Source: Balamuthia mandrillaris (lineage: Eukaryota > Discosea > Longamoebia > Balamuthiidae). Taken from it: a DNA stretch of 64,000 nt. Numbering within the stretch: position 1 is the stretch's first letter; each line of letters opens with the position of its first letter. The position numbers and the translations under genes are program-made. The DNA lies in the NCBI GenBank assembly GCA_031835245.1, contig JAVKOQ010000068.1, forward strand, positions 1-64,000. The letters are read 5' to 3'. A model generated the notes under the pieces. The model searched no databases. It was not told where the DNA came from and saw nothing but the letters and a program-made list of their open reading frames with translations. Of the stretch, positions 55,594 through 64,000 are shown in pieces.

Positions 55594-57215
55594 AAAAAAT
55601 TACTTCATTGTCTCATCTCTCTGTTTCTGCAAAAAAGACTGGAGCGAAAAGGTCAATTCGAGCGAGCAGCAGCTATGGCTGTTTTTCACCTGAACATCCG
55701 GCGCGCTATTCTCTCTCTTCAACGCGGTGTAGCTACAGGAGGCCCTCAAAGTACGCTTCATCGCCACCGCAAGAAATCATCCTTACAAACATTCTCCCCT
55801 CTTAGAGCAAAATTGGATGTTGGTGGCAATGGCTCTCTCTGGCTATGATGGAAACTCGGCATCAGGACTGAACCCTGGTCTGTGGAAAGAGACCTGCAGC
55901 GAGTTGGTCGACCAATTTCAAAGCAGTTATTTGAAGGCCTGCTTTGAGTTTTTGAGCTCCCCCAGCAAAACCTTTACCGACATTCTTTTGCATTATGATG
56001 ACATGTCGCTGCGCGACCGAATTGCATTCGCTTGCCGCTTCCTTCCTGACACTGAGGTTCGTTTAGTTTGCTCTCTCTCTCTCTCTCTCTCTCTCTCATG
56101 TTTTCCTTACTTATGATGTCCCCTACAGTTGAAAACATATATTACAGAAGTTACCAATCTGGCAATTAAAGGCGGTAAGCTGGAAGGAATGCTACTAACA
56201 GGATTGACCCCAATGGGTGTTGATCTTTTGGAGAGTTACATCAATATTACAGGAGATGTACAGGTAACTAATAGGTTTTTTTTTCTTGCTTTCTGTTTGC
56301 TGCTTCGCTTCAAGCTTGTTTCACACAATGCTGATCCACTTTCTTTTGTGCTGAAGACTGCCTGTCTTTTGATGATGAACGTGGTGCCGAAACAGTTTAC
56401 CGATGAACGGGTGTATCGCTGGATGGAATGGTATTCCTCTTTCTGCTTTCTTTCTATTTCTTCTGCTGCTTCGCTGTTCTTCTTCCTGTTTCCCTCTTCT
56501 TCTTGTATTCTTCTTGTTTCACTTCAAACTTCCACTTTACTGACTTTTGTATTAAAAAGTTATCGTGGTCTGTTGGATGTATGGCAATTATGGCATGAAC
56601 GAGCGATGCTGGATGTGGCTTGCGTGGCATACATGGATACTATCAAGCCACCTGCTCAGGTTTATGCCCGCTGCAACTTTTGTGGTCACACACTTTCGCT
56701 AGGAATGATCACTCCCGGCAAGCTCAGCAGAGCTACACGTTCTTTTGGTCTTACTCGTCCTACAAATCTTAGCGACAAGAAACAAAAGGTTCGTCACTTA
56801 AGCGGAAGAGAGAGAGAGAGAGAGAGAGAGAGAAGGAAAACCAGCAGAAAATTTGCTAACTCTTTTAACATACAAAAAGATTTCTAGCTGTCCAAATTGT
56901 AACAAGCCGCTTCCTTTATGTGCGGTATGTTTATTACCGTTTGGTTGCAGCACTCCGATTTTCAATCGGAGAGGAAAAGAATCCAGTACGTGCACCCCCG
57001 CTCCCGTTTTCCTTCTCCGCTTACTTTTGGCTTATTTTTGCCTTTTAAAAAACCAAATAGCATACTGGTCAGAAGGAAACTCCGCATTTGGGGACTGGTT
57101 CACTTGGTGCCAAACATGTCGGCATGGCGGCCATGCAAAGCATATCATGGACTGGTTTTCTAGTCACGAAGAGTGCCCTGTTACAGACTGCAATTGCAAG
57201 TGCTCCTCCTATTAA
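52604..57215 (+). CDS. MIOS: GATOR2 subunit MIOS (Mio/Sea4)
   Basis: GATOR2 component that relays amino-acid sufficiency to TORC1 at the lysosome. About 15 exons. The N-terminal WD40 propeller reads [92 protein letters not shown] and [18 protein letters not shown], in the order of human MIOS. A helical region follows ([49 protein letters not shown]). The C-terminal zinc-binding RING-like module has [40 protein letters not shown] and [10 protein letters not shown]. The first coding exon begins TG GAG ACA after an acceptor AAAG, so the start codon may be split by an intron. The true 5' exon was not identified. Confidence 0.92.
53589..53698 (+). repeat. (GAGAAA)n followed by (GA)n in a MIOS intron
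   Basis: About 12 GAGAAA units and then about 18 GA units, purine-rich on the sense strand. Confidence 0.9.
55154..55411. repeat. Tetranucleotide minisatellite (CCAA)n then (CAAA)n in a MIOS intron
   Basis: 258 bp of nearly pure AACC units to about 55320, with two small interruptions near 55236 and 55264, then about 22 CAAA units. It lies inside one intron. The long open frames it creates (TNQP..., VCLF...) are artefacts of the repeat. Confidence 0.95.
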
Positions 57216-57703
57216 ACCTGCCAAACCCAACCCCTCTTGTGCCGGAAGTAACACACCTGCTGTTAGTAACCCCGCCCCCTCGTAAAACTTTTTCTCAAGT
57301 ATAAAACTTGGTGCTTTGTCTTGTAAAAGAGTGAAATAGTCCACACCACACACACCACACAAAGAAAGAAAGAGATGAGGAAAAATATAATGAATGGGAG
57401 AAGGAAAACCAAAAAACAGAAAAAAATTAAAAAAACAAAACTTGGTGGCCCTCTTTATCGCGTTGTTTGGTTGGTGGTGGAGAAGAAAGGAGAGAGGAGA
57501 TGGCTGCTGAACGGATGTTTAACGTTACAGTGCAGGAGGGAAAGAGAAATGGAGGGGGATGAGTTGGGGCTCAGCAATGGTCACGGCTCCTTCTCCCTTG
57601 TCATAGTAAAGTAGCAGAAGTAACGGTAGACCACAAACAAACAAACAAAAAAAAAAATGGAAAAGAAAGAGAGCCGAAATGCCCGACGGTGCAGTCGGGT
57701 GCT
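57216..57703. other. 3' intergenic region between MIOS and RasGAP
   Basis: 488 bp between convergent stops, A/G-rich, with no convincing gene. Confidence 0.4.
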
Positions 57704-60311
57704 TTAGCCAAACGTCATCGCAATAACGCCCTTGGCATCGGCTTTCTTCTTGGGAGGTTTGGTCTTGGGGCTGTTCTTGTGTTTGCTGTGCTTGCCTTTT
57801 CCGCGTTTGGTGTCCGCGCTGATGTTCTCTGCGGATTCGGCTCCGCCCTCCGAGGCGGACTCGCCGCCAGCTGAGCCCTCTCCAAAGGAGGCGTTGACAC
57901 CGCTTCCTTCTCCCTCGCTGCTGACGGCACCGGCCGCCGCCTCTTCCGCAATGGAGGAGGACAGCGAGGAGGAGAGGCCAGACTCGGACTCGGTGCCAGA
58001 TGCAATGCCGCTTTCGGACTCGGAGAGACCGGATTGGGCGCCGTCCTTGGCGCTGCCCTCGTCGCCGCTTTGTTGCTTGCTGCTCTTGAGCTTTCGGTCG
58101 CCACCCTCCGCCGCTGCCTTCTGTTTCTCCTCCTCCTTTCGCAGTCGTTCCGCTTCCTCTTGGTCGGCAATGGTCTGTGCCAACCTGGCCGAGACTTCCT
58201 GTAATTCGGAGACAATGGTGCGCAGGCGTTCGGAGAGGTCGTCGGGAAGGCCGCTGCATACTGTGTCGCAGTGGTTGTTGATGTATTGGAAGACATCCAA
58301 GTAGATTTTGTCAGGTACACGGCGCATTATAGCGGCATTGTCCAATGTTGTCTCTGGTTTGATTTTCTACGTATTCAAAGCGTTAATGCTTGCCATGAGA
58401 GGGAGAAAAGAGGGGAGAGGGTGCAACAAAGTGGATCGTACCAGGACTTTATCATAAAAGTCGGACATTTTGGAGCCATGTTTGGCGAGGAAGGGATTCA
58501 TACAGACCATGTACTCCTCCTTCTCTCCAAAGGTAACCTCATTAACGAGGTTCTGCAAAATTTTGGTGACGAGGATCAAGAACCTGCGGGTTGGGGGCTT
58601 ACAATCGCCCTCTCCGACAATACCATAGGATTCGGGTGACACGATAGCGGGACACACGAATCGCAAGAAGATGATAGCGCCAAGAGCCAAATTTTGAGCA
58701 TCCGGGAATCGGCTCTGCACTTGCTCAGACAGGAAACGGCACAAATCAGCAAGATCACTGTGATGAAAAACATTAGGATGGCCAAAGTTAGCGTAACCAC
58801 CACTGCGGCTAGCCCATGAGAGAGGGTTTGGTTACGTACGAAGGAAGTCTGGAAGCAGAGCCGACAATGGCCTTCAAGAATTTGCCAGCAGTTTTGTTAA
58901 GATTTTTTTGGTTCTTTTTGAGATCTTTTTCAAGTAGAGGGGTTGAGCTCTTTCCAGGGTCCACCTGTGACAAAGAAAGAAAGTATTTGAGCACAAAGCA
59001 GAGTCTTTCGCCAATCTTACTGGAAAGAACACAAGGTTATACCTCACAACGTTGGTTCGCAGTAGCAAGTGGGCGAATGAGCGGTGTTAGCGTTTGCAGC
59101 AAGTAAGGTTCTCCGACTACTTTGAGGTACTCGCTCAAAACTTTCACGGGTAATGTTTCACCCCGCAATAATTGAATTGTGTTCTCTGTAAACGCGATAG
59201 AGAAAGAGATTAGTCAAAGCAAATGGTTGTAAAGGGAACAGCCAGCAAACCTGCTGTTTCCACTTCATGACGAATAGCCAATTTTAGAAGGGGCATCTCA
59301 TTGCCGTTAAACCAAGAAAGAAGGAGAAGAGACTTAGGAAGAGTGCTCAAAGAATCATCGCTCTTGTAGGACTTGAAGATGGCTGTGACAAGTTCCTGCT
59401 TCTCGGAAAGAAGCATCTTTTCCATGCCTTCGAACAGGTTGGGTTTTTGAAGGTATTCCAAAGAAATAGTAACGTCCGCAATGTGTTTTCCCCTTCTGCC
59501 CACCAGCTTCAAAGCCTTTTCGTCAGCTTCTCCTTTGCGCAACAGCTCCATCAAATCTAATTCCTAAATGTTTATCAGGTTATAGGTGAGTTGCTGTTTT
59601 GAACAAAACAGGCGCGCTCAAAAGAGGATTAGAGGGAAACAACGTACAATGGTGAGACCGGCTTCTTTAATCCAACGAGTCTCTTGTGTAACAAGATCAA
59701 CACGGCTTGTGTTCAAGCTTACTTCCACTTCGGGAAAGTATTCAGCCACAGGACTAAAGTATAGCAACCGGTTAGTATTTCTATTTCGATAAGAGGGAGA
59801 GGGAACTTCAAAGAAAATCGTACAAGCGAAACTCGGTGTTCCAGACTTGCTCAGTGCCGGACTTTGGTTCGGTCTCTCCCAGACCGGTCTCTACGCGTAC
59901 CGAGCACTGGAGCTTCGGGTCGATGCCCTTCATCGGTGTGTGCAAGCTTCCGGTCTTCACTGTGGTGATGGAGCGAGAGCAGATAAACGACGATTAAACA
60001 AAAAAATCATCCAATAAAGTCAAAAAAAAATTAAAAAAAAAACAGAGCGATGTGTGGATTGGGGTTGCGCAAATAAAAAACTCTCCGATTACTTCTGAAG
60101 CAGAGCCGGAGGAAACAGAAGAGTAGCGATGGAGGCGCATTTTTTTTAAAAAAAATACTTACCGATGACAAGCAGTTCACCGAGCTCATCTTTGGCCTCC
60201 TCAAAGATCTTTGGTCTGCGCAGGTTCGCATTGACCTTGGAGCCCCGCCTCTTTGGGGTGGTGCCACCACCGCCAGCATCTCCACCAACGCCGCCGCCGT
60301 TCAGCAACATT
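57704..60311 (-). CDS. C2-domain RasGAP protein
   Basis: Stimulates GTP hydrolysis by Ras-type GTPases. The N-terminus is Gly-rich and basic (GGGVGGDAGGGGTTPKRRGS). A C2-like segment follows (LQCSVRVETGLGETEPKSGT, QVWNTEFRL, MELLRKGEADEKALKLVGR, KHIADVTISLEYLQKPNL). The RasGAP domain begins LLRGETLPVKVLSEYLKVVG, with the arginine-finger loop. It continues with QSRFPDAQNLALGAIIFLRF and CPAIVSP, the FLRxxxPAxxxP signature, then RFLILVTKILQNLVNEVTFG. The C-terminal about 170 residues are Ser/Glu/Gly-rich and end in a basic KTKPPKKK segment. First exon is 60311-60163 with donor GTAAGT. C2 plus RasGAP order is that of RASAL/RASA4/SynGAP-type proteins. Confidence 0.87.
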
Positions 60312-60435
60312 GCTTCTCTGCTCCTGTGTGTGTTCGTTCGTCCGATAAAGTTCTGCCCCTTAATTTTAGTTATTTTTTCGGTTAACCGGTAAAAAAAAAG
60401 TTAGGGTCACCACCCCACCACCACAGCAAACAATG

Positions 60436-60474
<39 letters not shown>

Positions 60475-61650
60475 CAACCTAACAAACAAGTTGAAAAAGA
60501 CCAACACGAAAGAAAAAAAAAAGCGAACCTTTCTGTGGGTGTGAAAGGTGCTGCCACCTTGCGCTCTCTCTCTTTTTTTTTTTTGGGTGCCCCCCTCCCC
60601 TTTTATTGGAGGATATGTGTGGATATTGCTAGCTCCGCTCCGCTCTGCTCTCCTCGTTCCTCCCCCCCCAAAAGCAAGACCAACGAACCCCCCCCAAAAA
60701 AAAAAAAGACTTTACAAAAAACGAAAGCAACCCCAAAAAAATCCACCTCGTTCTTTCTGTGCTTTGCCGCGGATAGGGTTGAAAAGTGCGGAAAAAAAAA
60801 AAACACGCACACAGAGGGGAAAAAAAAAAACAAAAAACAAAAAACAAAAAACAAAAAATATATAATAGTACAAAAAAAAAAAAAAGGAACAACAACGCGC
60901 GGGCGTAGGTGTCCTCCTTTCTGGAGTTGGGTTTGTAGGGGGCTAGTTCTCCCTTCCCTCTGTTTTTTTTCTTTTTCTTGTGTGTTATGTTGTTGGCCAC
61001 CAGCAGATTCTCTTCGAAAGTTTTTTTTTTGTTATTGGTTTAGGAGAATACAAAAAAAACTAAACTAAATGAATAAAGCGCTAGGACAACAAAAACAAAG
61101 AATTGGGGTCGGTACCCCATGCCTCCCACCCCCCCTTCATCAGATTCAGATGTAGCATAAAGGCACCGCTGCCCTTCCCCGTTACTCTTTTTTTATCTTC
61201 CCCAGCGTTTCATTTCCTGTAAATCACCGGGAGCGGAAGGCAACAAACAGAGCATGCTGTGGCAGGGCTTCTTTTTCCTTGCAGGACAACATTTGCCCAT
61301 AAAAGGCAAACACGGGCATCTATTTTCCTTATTTGGTTAATGAACGGACAACAACCGACCAATCATTGCGTACCCCTCCACCGCTTTTCGTTCCCATAAT
61401 CTCTGCCCCTTGGTTTCCTACGTAACGCACGCTTGCGGGTGATAACGTGCAACCCAAACGCAGAGAGATTGTGGAGTAAATGAGCGCTGTCAGACTTGAA
61501 AGCAAAGATGAAAGGGCATCGAAGGAGAAGAAAGGAAGGGCCGGAAGCGGTGTGTTGCGCTTTAGGCGCTGTTTCGTGTTTACGCGCCGCCAAACAAACT
61601 TCACAATCAAAAAAAACACTTTTTTAGACAAATAACAATTAACGACAAAT
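60312..61650. other. 1.34-kb intergenic region with homopolymer runs
   Basis: Upstream of RasGAP (-). It holds a (GA)n run (60437-60472), long poly-A, poly-C and poly-T runs (60570-60890), a CCAAT box at 61359-61363, and no convincing gene. Open frames here are K-, F- or P-rich artefacts. Confidence 0.45.
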
Positions 61651-61731
61651 CATGGCCTTCAATCAGAAAGCAGAAGAGGAGAAGCTCGCCCATCCTGAAG
61701 ATCTTATGAATGGAAAGGAAGAGGTACTATT

Positions 61732-61778
<47 letters not shown>

Positions 61779-61990
61779 GACTTTGATGGTATGCTGGCTG
61801 CATCAAACATTTGGAGCAGAAGATTTGGCCACAAAGAACTTCTATGCTAACATAAAACTGGTTGATTCTTTTCCTGGAGACATCATCAATGCAGACCGAA
61901 GCCAAGACCCCGTGATTCAACAAAGCGAAATCATTGCAAGAGAAGGAAGCAGGAGGAGTAGCAAAGCCATCAGGTCGACATGTCTTTTAT
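61651..61990 (+). CDS. Doubtful small gene upstream of MAD1
   Basis: An ATG at 61651 opens MAFNQKAEEEKLAHPEDL and continues to a GTACTA donor at about 61723, before an (AC)n run. After the repeat a frame reads GAEDLATKNFYANIKLVDSF and PGDIINADRSQDPVIQQSE, ending near 61990. The two pieces do not join in phase with the acceptors I can see. They may be one small two-exon gene, or 5' UTR exons and chance frame. No family is recognised. Confidence 0.25.
61734..61776. repeat. (AC)n dinucleotide repeat
   Basis: About 21 perfect AC units. Confidence 0.95.
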
Positions 61991-62009
61991 AAAAGAACAG
62001 CTGACGGGA

Positions 62010-62037
62010 TTTTCCCGCCATAACACATCAGGTCGAC
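62010..62037 (+). promoter_or_regulatory. E2F-type site and GTCGAC upstream of MAD1
   Basis: TTTTCCCGCC at 62010-62019 and GTCGAC at 62032-62037, 50-75 bp upstream of the MAD1 ATG. A second GTCGAC lies at 61974-61979. Confidence 0.55.
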
Positions 62038-62086
62038 ACGGGAAAGTCTACAAAAAAAAAAGGAACACAAACAAAAAAAAGAGAAA

Positions 62087-62616
62087 ATGGAAGGGAAGAA
62101 GAAGAGCTCTTCCTCTTCCTCCTCCTGGAGCCCTCCCCCTTCTTCTGCTTCGGCGCGGAAGACCGGTGCTTTGAGGTCTGGTGCTTTGCCTCCGCCAGAA
62201 AAGCGTAGACGACAGTGGGAGGACGAGGAGGAGTCCCAGTGGGAAGAGGACGAAGGGGAGTCGGAGGCGGAGGTAGCGGCCAGAAATAAAGCGGAGCGCG
62301 GACGCAGGACGAGCGTCTTGAAGAAAGTCACGGCAGAGATTGATGACTTTTTGTCCTCGCGGGATGTCCTTTTGCATGCTGAGAAAGACATGAGACGAGT
62401 GTCTGAGCTGGAAGGAGAATTGGTTTGGTTCTCTCCCTGTGTGTGTTGTTTTTTTTTTTGGCTCTACGTTTTTAAGTTTGTTCTCTTCTTTTTTTTGGGG
62501 TTCGACCTGCAGTTGGAAACGCAACACCTGTTACGAGAACGAGAGGACGAGCTTGAGAGGCTACGGCGGCGGCTACATCTCTCCCAAAATGATGACCAAC
62601 CAGAAATCTTGCGTTC

Positions 62617-62652
<36 letters not shown>

Positions 62653-64000
62653 CTCTCTCTTGCTCTCTCTCTTGCTCTCCCTCCCTCCCCCTCTCCCTCA
62701 GTGAAAAGTTTTTGTTCTGATCTGATGTTTTATGGTTTTAAACATTACAGAGCAACAACTACGCGAAGCACGAAAGACAATATACGACTTGGAACAATAT
62801 GTGGGTCGCAAAGAGTTGGAAAACAAAAAGGTACATTTCTCTCGTTCTTTAGTTTCTCTCTCTCCCTCTCGCGTTTGCTCAATTAGTAGCTTTGTGTGTT
62901 GTGCAGCTGCGAGTTGAGATGGAAAGCGAGTTGGCGAAGAGAGAAAGAGAATTGAGACGGGAGAAAGAGAAGGCGGTGGAGCGTGACCTGAAATACGAGC
63001 GGATAGAGGAGGAAGGCAGAGGGCAGAAGGACCTGCAACCAATCCTCAAGCAAAAGGAAGGAGCCATCAAGAGCTTGAAGGAAACAGTCAACCAATTGGA
63101 AGAGAAGATGGGAGACCTCTCCACTCAGAACAGCAAGTTGCGACAGCTGCTCAGCGATGCGGAGCACACAAGCAGGGAGGAGCGAACGGAGCTTCAGTCT
63201 CAACTTCAGCAGTTAAGCGAACAGCTCAATTTAATGAATGTGGAACAAGAAGCCCTTTCAGAAAAGGTTAACATTACAATCAAGCAAGTTTGTTGATGAA
63301 GAGCAAATATTTACCCTTTTCTCACACCATATCACATACACTGTAACAGTATGAACGTTGTCGCACGCAATTGCAGCATGCTACAAAGAAAGCTGCAGAG
63401 ATGGATGATCTACACCTTCAACTTGCGCAAGCCAATCTAAAACTGAAGGAGCTCAGCGCTGCTGAAAACGCTCCTGCTGAGCTATCAGCAATCAACGCCA
63501 GCATGCATGGTTCGTTTTTATTCATTTCTCTTGTTGTTTCGGTCTATCTTTCGTGTCTTTACTTCTGTCTTTCTTCCGTGGGTTCCCTTTGTCTCTAAAC
63601 TTGCGTTTGCCATAAAGAGGAGCTACGTAGGTTGCAAATGGTAGAAAGAGATAAGGCACGCCTTGTGGAAGAGAATAAATACCTTAAAGAAGTGGAGCAA
63701 GAGGTGGTCTTGCTGCGAGAAGAGAAGAGAGGCCTCTCTTCTCAGCTTCGAATCTGTGAACAGCACTTGGAAGACTACAGCGAGCTCAAAGTTAAGTATG
63801 ATGGCCTGCAGGAACGGCTCTCTAAATGGTAAAGCAATGCTTCCCTCTTCTATAAGCGAAGATGTTGTGATGACCTTTTTTTTATTGTTGGTATTAAGGG
63901 AGCAACATTTGGGAGACATGAGCGAGTTTGAGTCTCCAGCTCATCTTACAAACCACATCAGCGAGTTAAGAAAGCAGATAGGTGAGCACATAGAATGTTT
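62087..64000 (+). CDS. MAD1: Spindle assembly checkpoint protein MAD1 (5' part, runs off the window)
   Basis: Long coiled-coil protein that recruits MAD2 to unattached kinetochores. The ATG at 62087 opens a Ser/Lys/Glu-rich head with a basic motif (EKRRRQWED), then continuous coiled coil across at least six exons: VLLHAEKDMRRVSELEGEL, LETQHLLREREDELERLRRR, EQQLREARKTIYDLEQYVG, and the long exon around 62905-63290. The most telling segment is near the window edge: YDGLQERLSKW joins EQHLGDMSEFESPAHLTNHI. This matches the conserved MAD1 motif of human ERLSAWEALGRTTGDLIRTP with a following D/L-rich helix. The MAD2-binding and C-terminal RWD regions lie outside the window. Identification rests on this motif, the coiled coil and the cell-cycle-type promoter. 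Confidence 0.72.

Noticed and set aside
60433-61068. 211-codon plus-strand frame upstream of RasGAP
   Set aside because: Composed of K, P and F runs from poly-A, poly-C and poly-T tracts, with no domain or splice signals.

Overview
The window is nuclear DNA from an intron-rich unicellular eukaryote with balanced base composition. Genes are packed tightly on both strands and almost every one is split by short GT-AG introns (about 40-200 bp). Many introns carry a CT-rich tract, often a pure (CT)n run, on the sense strand. The gene set (a DOCK GEF with DHR1 and DHR2, a GATOR2 MIOS subunit, filamin-type repeats, MAD1, SKA1, AAGAB, a plant-like phospholipase A2) fits an amoebozoan, possibly a centramoebid such as Acanthamoeba or Balamuthia. 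This placement is inference from gene content only.

Layout. 1-3.0 kb: the 3' end of an unrecognised coiled-coil gene (+), then mitochondrial NAD-isocitrate dehydrogenase (-). 3.4-6.1 kb: an F-box protein, a TMEM220 homologue and an unrecognised membrane protein (+). 6.2-10.2 kb: AAGAB (+), a phospholipase A2 (-) and the kinetochore protein SKA1 (+). 10.5-11.3 kb: a low-complexity Q/N-rich gene (-). 12.8-35.6 kb is a nucleic-acid block: DIS3L2-like exonuclease (+), a BLM/SGS1-type RecQ helicase (-), DIS3/RRP44 (+), MSH3 (-), RNase P subunit RPP30 (-) and ribosome-assembly factor NSA2 (+). 35.9-36.2 kb holds a degraded Tc1/mariner-like transposase fragment. 36.5-43.3 kb: a large protein joining a bacterial-style receiver domain to filamin-like repeats, then an ARM/TPR-type protein (+). 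43.6-44.0 kb: ribosomal stalk protein P2 (+). 44.1-51.7 kb: a DOCK-family GEF (-). 52.6-57.2 kb: MIOS (+). 57.7-60.3 kb: a C2-RasGAP protein (-). 61.6-64 kb: a doubtful small gene, then MAD1 (+), which runs off the window.

Themes. RNA decay (DIS3, DIS3L2), tRNA maturation (RPP30), ribosome assembly (NSA2, P2), recombination and mismatch repair (RecQ, MSH3), spindle attachment and checkpoint (SKA1, MAD1), and small-GTPase or nutrient signalling (DOCK, RasGAP, GATOR2). SKA1, MSH3 and MAD1 each carry an E2F-type TTCCCGCC element with nearby GTCGAC just upstream of the ATG, so they may be co-regulated in the cell cycle.

The strongest candidates for something new are the receiver-filamin fusion (36548-40640), the RGG-RNB-R3H architecture of the DIS3L2-like enzyme (12766-17760), and the shared E2F/GTCGAC promoter module. 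No CRISPR array, rRNA, tRNA or virus-like element was found.
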